A stretch of DNA of 64,000 bases from Bradyrhizobium iriomotense (GCF_030160715.1 NZ_BSOW01000002.1:248001-312000); one strand, 5' to 3'. Positions 37,686 through 46,507 are shown, counted from the first letter of the stretch. Made by a program: numbers and translations. The notes: generated from the sequence alone by a model not told the origin.

Positions 37686-38423
37686 TCAGTCGTGGCAACA
37701 CCCTGCCTTCGCCGCATCGGGCTGGTACTGGTCGCGCAGGCGCACCCAGTCCATCGGATAGGGCAGGCCTTCCTCGTGACGGCCGAGCGGGGTGAGATCG
37801 AGATACTGGTAGGCCGCGTTCATCATGTCGAGACCGCGGGCAAAGCACGAATAGGTGTGGAAGACCGCCCCTGACTCGTCACGGAAGAACACGCTGATGC
37901 CGGGCAGCTCGGGGCCGTAAAACGGCGTGGTGCCGAAATTGTATTTCGGCTCGCCGTGGTCGATCTCGTCGCGCGTGAACGTCACGCCATAGTCATGGTT
38001 GAAGTCATTGCCGCCCGAGGAGACCCACTCGAACGTCCAGCCCATCCGCTTCTTGAACGCCTCGAGCTTTTCGACCGGCGCGAGCGAGATCGCGACCATG
38101 GTGGTGTCGCGCGCGGCCAGATGCGGCACCATGCGCTCGAAACCGTCGGCCCAGAACGAGCAGCTCTTGCAGGCCGCCTCCCAGTCGGGCGCGAACATCA
38201 CGTGCTGCACGACGAGCTGCGGACGCCCCCTGAAGAGATCGGCGAGCGCGACCTTGCCGGCAGGTCCGTCGAACACATAGGTCTTGTCGAGCTTGACCCA
38301 GGGTAGCCGGCGGCGCTCCTCCGCAAGACGATCGCGCGCCTTGCTGAACTCCTTCTCATGCGCCAGGTGCGCCTTGCGGGCGGCGATCCACTCTTGGCGA
38401 GAAACGATCTGATGTTGCGGCAT
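37686..38423 (-). CDS. DUF899 (thioredoxin-like) family protein
   Basis: A 245-residue DUF899 protein. Its C-CSF arrangement WEAACKSCSFW resembles a thioredoxin-fold CxxC. The pattern PYPMDWVRLRDQY at the end is typical. Role unknown; it might be a peroxiredoxin-like or redox protein. It is the third gene of an ArsR-SRPBCC-DUF899 operon, 15 bp after the SRPBCC gene. GGAG is 6 nt before the ATG. Confidence 0.9.
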   Translation of the reverse strand: MPQHQIVSRQEWIAARKAHLAHEKEFSKARDRLAEERRRLPWVKLDKTYVFDGPAGKVALADLFRGRPQLVVQHVMFAPDWEAACKSCSFWADGFERMVPHLAARDTTMVAISLAPVEKLEAFKKRMGWTFEWVSSGGNDFNHDYGVTFTRDEIDHGEPKYNFGTTPFYGPELPGISVFFRDESGAVFHTYSCFARGLDMMNAAYQYLDLTPLGRHEEGLPYPMDWVRLRDQYQPDAAKAGCCHD

Positions 38424-38438
38424 GATGAACTCCGTTGA

Positions 38439-38900
38439 TCAGGCGACGAATTCGACCAGCTTGTCGAAGAACGAGCTCCAGCCGCGCTGGTGGTTGTCGC
38501 GCGCGGTTTCGTCGAAGAACTGGGTATGATGGAAGATCATCAGCGTGCCGCCGTTGTCGGGCTTGAACGAGATGGTGACGAGCGATTCGCGTTCCGGCGT
38601 CGAGTGCCAGGCCCAGGAGAACACCAGCCGCTCGTTCGGCACGACCTCGCGGTAGATCCCGCCGGCCTCGAAATATTCGCCGTCGTCGCGGACAAAGCTG
38701 ATCCGGTAGCGGCCGCCGGTGCGGACGTCGAGGTCGGCCTGCACCGTCGCAGGCTTCATGCTCGGCGGCCCGAACCACTGTGCTAGCTGCTCGGCCTGCG
38801 TCCACGCGGCGTAGACTTTTTCCGGCCGCGCGCGGAAGCGGCGCGTGAGGGTGAGGCTTGGGCGCTCATCGGCGCGGGCGGCGGCCTGGTTGATGGCCAT
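38439..38900 (-). CDS. SRPBCC-fold (AHSA1-like) protein
   Basis: A 153-residue lipid/aromatic-ligand-binding fold. The RFRARPEKVYAAWTQAEQLAQWFGPP opening, GRYRISFV and HHTQFFDETARDNHQRGWSS fit the AHSA1/START-like group. These genes are usually co-transcribed with an ArsR regulator, as here. The start at 38900 has a GGAGG site 7 nt upstream. It lies within the 3' end of the ArsR gene with 118 bp of overlap in another frame, an unusually long overlap. Function: probable small-molecule binding. Confidence 0.88.
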   Translation of the reverse strand: MAINQAAARADERPSLTLTRRFRARPEKVYAAWTQAEQLAQWFGPPSMKPATVQADLDVRTGGRYRISFVRDDGEYFEAGGIYREVVPNERLVFSWAWHSTPERESLVTISFKPDNGGTLMIFHHTQFFDETARDNHQRGWSSFFDKLVEFVA

Positions 38901-39229
38901 GGGTCGTCCTCCACAAAAGCGGCAAGGCGGTCGAGATTTTCGGACCAGAAGCGCGCGTAGCGATTGAGCCAGTTCATCGCCTGCTCCATCGGCTGCGCGG
39001 TGAGCCGGCAAGCGACCGTCCGCCCGGTCTTCTCCCGCACGATCAGGCCTGCATCCGACAGCACTTCGAGATGCTTCATGATCGCGGGCAGCGAGATCGC
39101 AAACGGCGCGGCCAGCTCGCTCACCGACAGGCTGTCCTCCTCGACGAGACGCGCCAGCAGCGCGCGCCGCGTCGGATCGGACAGCGCCGCAAAGGTTCGG
39201 TCCAACGTCTCGTCTTGATACTTAACCAT
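38783..39229 (-). CDS. ArsR-family winged-helix regulator
   Basis: A 148-residue regulator. The DPTRRALLARLVEEDSLSVSELA helix and the recognition helix AISLPAIMKHLEVLSDAGLI are typical, followed by the GRTVACRLT wing. There are no clear metal-binding Cys, so the signal is not a classic metal. The last 39 residues are encoded inside the overlap with the SRPBCC gene and are rich in Ser, Pro and Arg, so they may be unstructured. It probably represses its own operon through the palindrome at its start codon. Its message appears to begin near the ATG. Confidence 0.9.
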   Translation of the reverse strand: MVKYQDETLDRTFAALSDPTRRALLARLVEEDSLSVSELAAPFAISLPAIMKHLEVLSDAGLIVREKTGRTVACRLTAQPMEQAMNWLNRYARFWSENLDRLAAFVEDDPWPSTRPPPAPMSAQASPSRAASARGRKKSTPRGRRPSS

Positions 39230-39264
39230 ATGGTTTACTATAGGCGAAAGCGCGAGGACGTCAA
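39224..39264 (-). promoter_or_regulatory. Leaderless promoter and AACCATATGGTT operator of the ArsR operon
   Basis: On the minus strand a -35 TTGACG (39264-39259), 16-bp spacer and -10 TATAGT (39242-39237) place the transcription start within a few bases of the ATG at 39229. The 12-bp perfect palindrome AACCATATGGTT (39224-39235) covers the start codon, so it could serve as a repressor site. Confidence 0.65.
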
Positions 39265-39307
39265 GCGGGACCGCGCACATGATCCTCCGCACGAGTACGT
39301 GATCGCC

Positions 39308-39408
39308 TAAAGCGCGATGAGATTAGGATGAATCGTCATCGCGCTTTAGGTTGTTGTTTGCGCATGATCTTTTCGGAAAACCGCTTCACACTTTTCCGGA
39401 TCATGCTT
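39308..39408. repeat. 102-bp dispersed repeat, copy 2
   Basis: Near-identical to 31889-31990, in the same orientation and 7.4 kb away. The two hairpins are conserved and the few differences lie mostly in the linker between them. It lies in the gap between the ArsR operon and the Bug binding protein. Confidence 0.85.
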
Positions 39409-39435
39409 TGGAAACCGGTTCTGGACCGCATATGA

Positions 39436-39461
39436 GAAGCCCCGCCTCGCGGCGGGGCTTC
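39436..39461 (-). terminator. Hairpin terminator after the Bug-family binding protein
   Basis: A perfect 11-bp stem GAAGCCCCGCC/GGCGGGGCTTC around TCGC, 27 bp beyond the stop codon of the minus-strand gene. Only a short T-rich tail follows. Confidence 0.65.
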
Positions 39462-39488
39462 ATCGGCGTCGTGCGCCAGCCGAGATCG

Positions 39489-40463
39489 CTAGTCGACCTT
39501 CAGGCCGGCGAACTCGACGACCTTCTTCCACTTGTCGGTCTCGGCCTTGATCATGTCGCCGAACGTGTCCGGCGTCTGCACGAGCGGCTCGCCGCCGAGT
39601 TCGACCAGACGCTTGGTCATGTCGGGCTCCTTCATGATCGTGTTGATCTCGCCGTTGAGCCTGGCGATGATCTCCTTCGGCGTGTTCTTCGGCGCGCCCA
39701 TGCCGAACAGCGCGCTCGCCTCGTAATTCGGAACGGTTTCCGCGATCGCCTGCACGTCGGGCAGCTGCGAGGAGCGGTCGGCCGTGGTGACGCCGAGCGC
39801 GCGCAACGAACCGGAGCGAATGTGCTGGATGATCGAGGGCATGTTGTCGAAGATCACCTGCACCTGGCCGCCGAGCATGTCGGTGATCGCGGGCGCCGCG
39901 CCGCGATAGGGCACGTGCTGCATCTTGCAGCCGGTCATCGCCATGAACATCTCGCCGGACAGATGCACCGAGGTGCCGTTGCCCGAGGAGGCCATGTTCA
40001 CCTTGCCGGGATTGGCCATCACATATTCGATGAACTCGGCGACGTTCTTCGCCGGCACGTCCTTGTTCACGGTCATCACGTTCGGCACGCGCTGGAACGA
40101 GGCGACCGGCGCGACGTCGCGCACGAAGTTGAACTTGAGATTGGCGTAGAGCGAGGCGTTGATGTAGTTGGCCGGATTGACCAGCAGCAGCGTGTAGCCG
40201 TCGGGCTCGGCATTGATCACCGACTCGGTGCCGATGTTGTTGCCGGCGCCGGGCTTGTTCTCGATCACGAATTGCTGGCCGAATTTTTCCGACAGCCGCT
40301 GGCCGATCAGCCGCGCCAGGATGTCGGTGGCGCCTCCCGGCGGATAGCCGACGACCCATTTCACCGGCCGCGCCGGATAGTCCGCTGCGAAGGCCTTTGA
40401 CAGCGGCGCGGTTGCAAGCGGACTGGCGGCGAGCAAGCCCAGCGCAGTGCGGCGTGTGATCAT
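39489..40463 (-). CDS. Tripartite tricarboxylate transporter-type binding protein (Bug family)
   Basis: A 324-residue periplasmic binding protein with a TRRTALGLLAASPLA signal, probably Tat-type. The YPARPVKWVVGYPPGGATDILAR opening, VIENKPGAGNNIGTE and MAIPGR-type NPGKVNMASSGNGTS segments are typical of Bug proteins, which bind carboxylic acids such as tartrate, nicotinate or aromatic acids. No TctAB membrane genes adjoin, so it is an orphan binding protein. Start at 40463 with GGAG 11 nt upstream is the likely one. Confidence 0.93.
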   Translation of the reverse strand: MITRRTALGLLAASPLATAPLSKAFAADYPARPVKWVVGYPPGGATDILARLIGQRLSEKFGQQFVIENKPGAGNNIGTESVINAEPDGYTLLLVNPANYINASLYANLKFNFVRDVAPVASFQRVPNVMTVNKDVPAKNVAEFIEYVMANPGKVNMASSGNGTSVHLSGEMFMAMTGCKMQHVPYRGAAPAITDMLGGQVQVIFDNMPSIIQHIRSGSLRALGVTTADRSSQLPDVQAIAETVPNYEASALFGMGAPKNTPKEIIARLNGEINTIMKEPDMTKRLVELGGEPLVQTPDTFGDMIKAETDKWKKVVEFAGLKVD

Positions 40464-40566
40464 CTGAAGTGTTCTCCCAGTTTGTTGTTCTTGAAGGCAG
40501 CGCGTTGTAACAAAGCCCGCCGGCAACGAGAAGTGCGCCAGCCGCATCGCGACGAAAGGATAAGGC

Positions 40567-40986
40567 ATGTCCGTCAAGGTCCAGGCCCTCGACCACCTCG
40601 TCATCAACGTCGCCGACGTCGCACGCACCGCCGAGTGGTACCGCAAAATCCTCGGCATGGAAGTGAGGGTGTTCGACCCGGGCGGCGGCAAAGCGCCGCG
40701 GACCTCGCTGGTGTTCGGGCAGCAGAAGATCAACGTCCGGCCGCGCGATGCCGACAAGGTGGAGTGGTTCACCGCGGACCACCAGACTGCCGGCAGCGAG
40801 GATCTGTGCTTCCTCACCACGGCCCTGCCGGACGAGGTGGTGGCGCATCTGACGGCGCATGGCGTCGCGATCGAGGAAGGCCCGGTGGCCAAGCAGGGCG
40901 CCCGCGGCATGCTGCGCTCGGTCTATTGCCGCGATCCGGACGGCAGCCTGATCGAGATTTCGTCGTATGAGGACGGCAGCAGGTAG
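40567..40986 (+). CDS. VOC-superfamily (glyoxalase/bleomycin-resistance-like) protein
   Basis: A 139-residue protein of two beta-alpha-beta-beta-beta modules. LDHLVINVADVARTAEWYRK and SVYCRDPDGSLIEISSY are the usual first His and last Glu sites for a metal. Functions range from glyoxalase and fosfomycin resistance to dioxygenase; no substrate can be stated. AAGGATAAGG precedes the ATG. Confidence 0.9.
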   Translation: MSVKVQALDHLVINVADVARTAEWYRKILGMEVRVFDPGGGKAPRTSLVFGQQKINVRPRDADKVEWFTADHQTAGSEDLCFLTTALPDEVVAHLTAHGVAIEEGPVAKQGARGMLRSVYCRDPDGSLIEISSYEDGSR

Positions 40987-40993
40987 AATTCGT

Positions 40994-41105
40994 AGGGTGG
41001 GTTAGCCGACGACGTTGTGGCTGTCTCAACACGCGACGGCGGAAGGCGTAACCCACCATTCCGCGGGTGGGAGAAGCGGTGGGTTACGCTTCGCTAACCC
41101 ACCCT
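40994..41105. repeat. Palindromic repeat with AGGGTGGGTTAGC ends
   Basis: Exact inverted ends AGGGTGGGTTAGC (40994-41006) and GCTAACCCACCCT (41093-41105), with inner GCGTAACCCACC/GGTGGGTTACGC arms. It fills nearly the whole gap between the VOC and HD-GYP genes. Confidence 0.8.
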
Positions 41106-41126
41106 GCGGCAGCGGAGAATGCTTCT

Positions 41127-42221
41127 TCAGAACGATCCCAGCGCGACCGGGCGGAAGGCCTGCACGAGCTGCTGGTCCAGCTTGCCGCCCATGCCCTCCA
41201 GCATCGAGAAGGCGCGGGAGTGCGTGAAGGGCATGCGGTAGGCGCGCTTCTCGACCAGCGCAGCGTAGATGTCGACGATCGTGGTCAGCCGAACGATGTC
41301 GCTGATCTGGTTCGACGAGAGCTTGTTCGGATAGCCGCTGCCGTCGAGAAATTCGTGGTGATGCAGCACGACATCGAGCATTTCCGGCGGGAAGCCGCCT
41401 TGCGCCGCGAGTGCCTCATAACCGCGACGCGGATGCTGGCGAACCTCGTCCATCTCTTCGTCGGTGAGCTTGCCGGGCTTGTCCAGAAGCTGTGTCGGCA
41501 CGAAGGCCTTGCCGACGTCGTGCAGCAAAGCGGCGCGGGTCAGGCGGCGCTGGTCGTCCTCGCGCATGCCGAGATGCTGCGCGAAGGAAACCGCAAAGCC
41601 GGTGACGAACAGGCAGTGGCGATAGCTGCCGACATGGTGGCAGCCGACGGTGGTGAGCCACTCGCGCAGCGAGGAATGCTTGATGGCCTTGAGGATCTTG
41701 CTCTCGGCCGCGACGACGTCGTCGAAGGTCAGGGGCACGCCGAGCGGCAGCTTCTCGAACATCTTCGCCAGCACCGCATGCGCCGCCTCGACACCGCGGT
41801 TCAGCGTCTTGCCGCGATCGGAGGCGTCATAGGTGGTGGTGTCCGGAAACGCGGCGCGGATGCGCTGCAGAATCGCCTCGGGCTGCAGCGGCCGCGAGAT
41901 CGTGTCGGTGGCGCCCAGCGCCCAGGCCTGCATGGTGCCGTGGTGAAGCGCATCCGCCAGCACGAACAGACGCGGCATCGAGCGATAGGCATCGCCGCGC
42001 AGCTTGTTGCGCACCCGCTGCACGCTCTCGGACGAGCGCAGGTTGATGTCGACGACGATGCCGGAGAGATCGCGCGCCGGCTGCTCGGGGATCTCCTGGG
42101 TCGAGACGGTGGAGACCTCGCCGACCGACTGGAGGATGTCGGCAAGCTCGCTGCTCTGGTCGCTGCGGTCGGAGGCCAGCAGGAGCCTGCGTTTGGCGGC
42201 GGGTTTGGCTGAGGCGGTCAT
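41127..42221 (-). CDS. HD-GYP domain protein, putative cyclic-di-GMP phosphodiesterase
   Basis: A 364-residue protein. Residues 12-130 resemble a degenerate receiver domain (RLLLASDRSDQSSELADIL); it keeps a central VVDINLR segment with an Asp but lacks an obvious full acidic pocket. Residues 165-350 form the HD-GYP domain with LLHDVGK, HHHEFLDGSGYP and DIYAALVE motifs complete, so hydrolysis of cyclic di-GMP is plausible. The ATG at 42221 has GGGGAAG upstream. Overall similarity to response regulators suggests an orphan output protein. Confidence 0.9.
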   Translation of the reverse strand: MTASAKPAAKRRLLLASDRSDQSSELADILQSVGEVSTVSTQEIPEQPARDLSGIVVDINLRSSESVQRVRNKLRGDAYRSMPRLFVLADALHHGTMQAWALGATDTISRPLQPEAILQRIRAAFPDTTTYDASDRGKTLNRGVEAAHAVLAKMFEKLPLGVPLTFDDVVAAESKILKAIKHSSLREWLTTVGCHHVGSYRHCLFVTGFAVSFAQHLGMREDDQRRLTRAALLHDVGKAFVPTQLLDKPGKLTDEEMDEVRQHPRRGYEALAAQGGFPPEMLDVVLHHHEFLDGSGYPNKLSSNQISDIVRLTTIVDIYAALVEKRAYRMPFTHSRAFSMLEGMGGKLDQQLVQAFRPVALGSF

Positions 42222-42403
42222 GGCTTCCCCAAGAGGCACTGACAGAGCAACTGACAAGAGCACTACGCTCGATTGCACCATCCTAGCTGCAATCAGGTTC
42301 TCCGGCCCTTAATGCGCGTGCTGAACGGGAACCTGCGGGGTTGGTTAAAATTCGAGGGATTTTGCCGAGTACCGGCGGGTCGGGAAGTTTCGCCACACTT
42401 ACC

Positions 42404-42510
42404 GCTGTCGTCACCCGCGAAAGCGGGTGATCCAGTATTCCAGAGACAGCGCGAGGATACGGAGAGGCCGCAGCGTACTGGATGCCCCGCCTTCGCGGGG
42501 CATGACAGCG
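42404..42510. repeat. Inverted dispersed repeat, copy B
   Basis: Shares GATCCAGTATTCCAGAGACAG, GATACGGAGA and GCGTACTGGAT blocks in reverse orientation with the element at 37505-37626, with terminal GCTGTC/GACAGC inverted ends. Confidence 0.8.
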
Positions 42511-42555
42511 AATATGTGGCCGCGGTGTACCGCCTCGCGCAACAATACGCGCAAG

Positions 42556-42590
42556 CAAAAAAATCCGCCGGAGGTTGCCCTCCGGCGGAT
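42556..42590 (-). terminator. Rho-independent terminator of the molybdenum hydroxylase operon
   Basis: A perfect 12-bp stem ATCCGCCGGAGG/CCTCCGGCGGAT with a 4-nt loop. On the minus strand it is followed by TTTTTTT. It lies 28 bp after the stop of the large subunit gene. Confidence 0.88.
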
Positions 42591-42617
42591 CGTCTCGATC
42601 GCAATCTGCGGCCGGCC

Positions 42618-44900
42618 TTACGCCTTCATGTTCGCCTTCACGGCTTCCGCCGTGATGGGCAACGCGCGGACGCGGGCGCCCGAGGCGTTGAAGATGGCGT
42701 TGCCGATCGCCGGGGCGACCACCGTCACCGCGGGCTCGCCGACACCGGTCGCCTTCTCGCCATTGGCTATCACGGCGACCGCGACCTCCGGCATCTGGCT
42801 CATGCGCAGGGGCGTGTAGCTGTCGAAGTTGGTCTGCTCGATGCCACCGTCCTTCAGCGTCGCCTTCTCGTACATCGCAAGCGACAGGCCCCACAGCGCC
42901 GCACCCTCGACCTGGGCGCGGATGTTGTCGGGATGCACCTGCGTGCCGACGTCGGTCGCGACCGTGAGCTTCTTCACGGTCACCTCGCCCGAGGGCGCGA
43001 CGGCGACGTGCGCGACGCACGCCGTCCAGCTTGCCGTGGCGCGCTCCTGCGACGACACGCAGGCCACGCCCATGCCTTCACCCTTCGGCAGCTTCTTGGT
43101 GCCGTAGCCGGCAAGGCCCATCGCGGCGAGCAGCGTGTTGCGCAGCCGCTGCGCGCCGCCGTCGTTCTTGCCCGCGCCGTCGAGCAGCGAGATGCGGAGC
43201 TGGGCCGGATCCTTGCCCGTCGCAGCCGCGATCTCGTCGATCATGCTTTCGACGGCCCAGAAGGTCCAACCCGGCGCCACCGAGCGGAGCTGACCGGACG
43301 GGGTGGCGTTGTGCGCCATCTCGTTCTTGATCGCCCGCACGTAGTGGTTCGGCACCGTGTAGAAGAAGTCCGACCCGTTCACCGTGAAGGAATCGAGCGG
43401 TCCCTTCTTGTCGACCGAGGGCGACAGGAAGTCCGGGATTCCCCATCGCTGGGTCGGCCACGCCGAGACCACGTCGTGGCTGATCGCGACGAGCTTGCCG
43501 TCGCCGTCCACGCCGGCTTTCACTTTCTGGTAGGTGAGCGGACGCGAGAAATCCATCGTCATGTCGTTCTCGCGCGAGTAGATCACCTTGACCGGCTTGC
43601 CCACGGCCTTGGCCGCCTGCACCGCCGGCACCATCATGTCGGCATCGAGCCTGCGGCCGAAGCCGCCGCCGAGCCACAACTGATGCATGACCACGAACTT
43701 CGGATCGATCCCGGCGGCACCGGCGGCGATCGCGCCGGAGCGCGTCGCGAACTGGTTGCCGGAATAGATGTGCAGGATGTCGCCCTTGAACTCCGCGGTG
43801 GCGTTCATCGGCTCCATCGGCGCGTGGATGTTGATGTTGGTGGTGTATTCCGCCTCCAGCACCTTGGCCGCCGAGCCGAACGCCGCATTCGGATCGCCGT
43901 CCTTGACGAAATACTGGCCGGAATCGTCAAGGCCCTGGAGACGCTTGGCTTCATCGAGCAGCGACTGGCTCGACAGCTTTGCGTTCGGACCGCCATCATA
44001 GCTGATCTTCAGCGCATCGGCGGCCTTGCGCGCATTGGCGTAGGTGTTGGCGACGGCGACGACCCAGCCCGAGGTGGTCTGCGTCTTGTCGTCGATGGTG
44101 ACGGCCTTGATGAAGCCCGGCACCTTCTTGGCATCGCTGTCGTCGACCGATTTCACCGTGGCGCCGAAGCGCACCGGCGGAGTCACCACCTTGCCGTAGG
44201 CCATGCCCGGCAGCATCACGTCGATGCCATACTTGGCCGTGCCGTTGGTCTTGGAGGGGATGTCGAGCTGCGGCACCGACACGCCGATCATGGTGTACTG
44301 ATCCGGCGTCTTCAGCGTGATCGCCTTGAGCTCATCGGCCGTGAACGTCTTGGTCGCCTTGCCGCTCTTGACGACGTCGGCAAAGCTCATCTGCTTCTTC
44401 GACTTCGGATGCGAGATCACGGAATCGCGCACCACGAGCTCAGACGCAGGCACGCCCATTGCGGTGGCAGCGCCTTGCGCCAACGCAATACGCCCCGCGG
44501 CGCCCGCGCGGCTCATCGCGTCGAAGTTCATCATCGTCGACCAGCTGCCGCCGGTGATCTGCGCACCCAGCACGGGGTCGTTGAACTTCGGATCGTTGGA
44601 GGCGAGCTGCACGCGCATGTCGCTCCACTTCGCGCCCAGCTCCTCGCAGACGATCTGCGCCATGGTGGAGGCGATGTGCTGGCCCATATCGGCCTTGCCG
44701 CAGGTCACAGTGACGAGACCTTCCGGCGAGATCGCGTACCAGACGCTCGGCTCCAAGTTCGAGGGCGCGGCGAGCGCCTCGCTGACGCCGGGCACGCCGG
44801 CATAGCCGAGCACGAGACCTGTGGCCGCAGTTCCAACGAGGAACGAGCGACGGCTGAGATCGGTCGTCTCTGGGGTGACGTTCTTCACGTGCTGGTTCAT
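42618..44900 (-). CDS. Molybdenum hydroxylase large subunit (isoquinoline 1-oxidoreductase beta type)
   Basis: A 760-residue molybdopterin-binding subunit of the xanthine dehydrogenase family. A Tat motif LSRRSFLVG at residues 16-24 shows export to the periplasm, together with its small iron-sulfur partner. Motifs include [29 protein letters not shown] and, near the end, the GVGEPAV segment with the catalytic Glu. There is no FAD subunit, as in isoquinoline oxidoreductase and Tat-exported aldehyde dehydrogenases that pass electrons to a cytochrome. Substrate might be a N-heterocycle or aldehyde. It overlaps the small-subunit gene by 4 bp. Confidence 0.92.
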   Translation of the reverse strand: MNQHVKNVTPETTDLSRRSFLVGTAATGLVLGYAGVPGVSEALAAPSNLEPSVWYAISPEGLVTVTCGKADMGQHIASTMAQIVCEELGAKWSDMRVQLASNDPKFNDPVLGAQITGGSWSTMMNFDAMSRAGAAGRIALAQGAATAMGVPASELVVRDSVISHPKSKKQMSFADVVKSGKATKTFTADELKAITLKTPDQYTMIGVSVPQLDIPSKTNGTAKYGIDVMLPGMAYGKVVTPPVRFGATVKSVDDSDAKKVPGFIKAVTIDDKTQTTSGWVVAVANTYANARKAADALKISYDGGPNAKLSSQSLLDEAKRLQGLDDSGQYFVKDGDPNAAFGSAAKVLEAEYTTNINIHAPMEPMNATAEFKGDILHIYSGNQFATRSGAIAAGAAGIDPKFVVMHQLWLGGGFGRRLDADMMVPAVQAAKAVGKPVKVIYSRENDMTMDFSRPLTYQKVKAGVDGDGKLVAISHDVVSAWPTQRWGIPDFLSPSVDKKGPLDSFTVNGSDFFYTVPNHYVRAIKNEMAHNATPSGQLRSVAPGWTFWAVESMIDEIAAATGKDPAQLRISLLDGAGKNDGGAQRLRNTLLAAMGLAGYGTKKLPKGEGMGVACVSSQERATASWTACVAHVAVAPSGEVTVKKLTVATDVGTQVHPDNIRAQVEGAALWGLSLAMYEKATLKDGGIEQTNFDSYTPLRMSQMPEVAVAVIANGEKATGVGEPAVTVVAPAIGNAIFNASGARVRALPITAEAVKANMKA

Positions 44901-45388
44901 GTGGGCCTCCGCTCATTGCCGGAGGCGGACGCGGTACGCATCTCGGTGGCGGCACGCATGATCGCCTTCTGGATCCGCGAATAGGTCATGCAACGGCAGA
45001 GATTGCCGTCCATGTGTGCGACGACTTCTTCCTTGGTCGGATTGGGATTCTTCGCGAGCAGCGAAGCCGCCTGCATGATCTGCCCCGACTGGCAGTAACC
45101 GCATTGCGGGACCTGCTCGGCGATCCACGCCTTCTGCAAGGGGTGATCGCCCTTCGCGGAGAGGCCTTCGATGGTGGTGATCTTCTTGCCGGCGACATCG
45201 CCGACCATGGTCTGACACGAGCGCACGGCTTCGCCGTTGACGTGCACGGTGCAGGCGCCGCACAGACCGGCACCACAGCCGAATTTCGTGCCGGTCATCT
45301 GCAATTGCTCGCGGATCGCCCAAAGGAGCGGCGTATCGTTCGCCGCATCCACGGACATACTCCGCCCGTTGATGGTGAGAGTAGGCAT
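44897..45388 (-). CDS. Two-[2Fe-2S] small subunit of molybdenum hydroxylase
   Basis: A 163-residue small subunit. A plant-ferredoxin-type cluster uses [18 protein letters not shown] and a later Cys, and the second cluster uses [12 protein letters not shown] with [10 protein letters not shown]. Electrons pass from the molybdenum centre through these clusters. The start at 45388 has a GGGGAAG site; an upstream frame is open but lacks a site. No signal peptide is seen, in agreement with co-export bound to the Tat-carrying large subunit. ATGA overlap with the large subunit. Confidence 0.94.
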   Translation of the reverse strand: MPTLTINGRSMSVDAANDTPLLWAIREQLQMTGTKFGCGAGLCGACTVHVNGEAVRSCQTMVGDVAGKKITTIEGLSAKGDHPLQKAWIAEQVPQCGYCQSGQIMQAASLLAKNPNPTKEEVVAHMDGNLCRCMTYSRIQKAIMRAATEMRTASASGNERRPT

Positions 45389-45689
45389 GGCTTCTTCCCC
45401 TGCCGGTGCATGAAGCCGCTTACGGCGGCAACTTGTCTGGCGGACGCCCACCGGGCTGGCGTCAACCTTGACGCAAGAATGATCGCGTTCGTTTGCCGAG
45501 GCAAATGCAATTTGGAATCGATCGAAACAAACGTGATGCACGCATCAGCGTTGTGCGTTGCGACAAGGCCGCCGACGCAACCGGCTGACGGAATAAGCGG
45601 CAAAATCCGCGTGACGCATGCAAGCCATCACGGCATGCCTTCAATGATCTGCCAGTATCCTCGAAGTAACCCGTCACGCTAGGATGTTC

Positions 45690-45956
45690 GACAAACGAAC
45701 ACGGGCAGGCGCGCGATGCGAAGGTGATGGAGCTGCTTCCGGACATCGACGTGCCCACGCTGACCGTGGTCAGCGCCGACGACACGCCGTTCCTCGCAGC
45801 GTCCGACTACATGGCGGCAAAATCCCCGGCGCACACAAGGTCGTGATTCCCGCGGCCGGGCATGCCGTCAACTTCGATCAGCCGCAGGCTTTTGTTGACG
45901 CGGTGGTTCCCTTCCTGAAGAATCTGCCGCACGAGACGGGCCGCGAAGGGACCTGA
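45690..45956 (+). pseudogene. Frameshifted C-terminal remnant of an alpha/beta hydrolase
   Basis: Frame 1 reads PDIDVPTLTVVSADDTPFLA...DYMAAK up to about 45822, then the continuing homologous sequence IPGAHKVVIPAAGHAVNFDQ is in frame 0. Insertion of one A into the AAAA run at 45819-45822 would restore one frame (MAAKIPGAH). ADDTPF holds a typical hydrolase Asp region and AAGHAVNFD the catalytic His. The nucleophile domain is absent, so it is also truncated at the 5' end. No intact start is visible. Confidence 0.72.
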
Positions 45957-45959
45957 ACG

Positions 45960-46298
45960 ATGAAGCCGACGATGGTGGCAACTGTCACGATGGCGCTGGG
46001 CATGATGACGGCCGTGGCGCAAGCCGAGCAATCGGCACCGCCGCGCCTGCCCTTCGTCGTGACATTGTCGAACACCGCGCCGCTGGCCTTCGGGATGGAT
46101 GCCGCCCAAGCGGCGCAGGCGCTGGGCCAGCCGCTGCAATATGTTCGCGGACGCCCCGGCAACGAGATCTATCTCGCCTTGCGCAATCTCGGCGGCAGCC
46201 GGCTCATCCCCTACCGCCACCGCCTGTTCCTGCAATTCCGCCATGGTCGGCTCGCAGGGTGGAAAGAGGACTACGGCGAGAACTGGATGTGGGAGTAG
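45960..46298 (+). CDS. Small secreted hypothetical protein
   Basis: A 112-residue protein. Residues 1-22 form a signal peptide (MVATVTMALGMMTAVAQA), so it is exported. The mature part has a FGMDAAQAAQALGQPLQYVRGRPGNEIYLA stretch that resembles a small SmpA/OmlA-type beta fold, a tentative comparison. It starts 3 bp after the hydrolase remnant stop. Role unknown. Confidence 0.7.
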   Translation: MKPTMVATVTMALGMMTAVAQAEQSAPPRLPFVVTLSNTAPLAFGMDAAQAAQALGQPLQYVRGRPGNEIYLALRNLGGSRLIPYRHRLFLQFRHGRLAGWKEDYGENWMWE

Positions 46299-46313
46299 AA
46301 CGCGGCTCCCGAC

Positions 46314-46463
46314 CCTCATGGTGAGGAGCGCCCACCGGGTCCGCGCGAAGCGCGGCCCGATGACAGGCTCCGGCGCGTCTCGAACCATGAGAGCCCGGCT
46401 CTTGCAGCGCGGGCCTTCATCCTTCGAGACGCTTGCTTCGCAAGCTCCTCAGGATGAGGGGTG
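46314..46463. repeat. Mosaic intergenic repeat (CTCATGGTGAGGAGC / CTCAGGATGAGGG type)
   Basis: Contains CCCTCATGGTGAGGAGC at the left and GCTCCTCAGGATGAGGGG at the right, near-complementary ends. It also has the inner arms GCGTCTCGAA and TTCGAGACGC. It separates the secreted protein gene from the dienelactone hydrolase gene. Confidence 0.75.
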
Positions 46464-46507
46464 AGAACAATATTCTGGACCAACAACCAGCAACGAAGGA
46501 CAACCTC

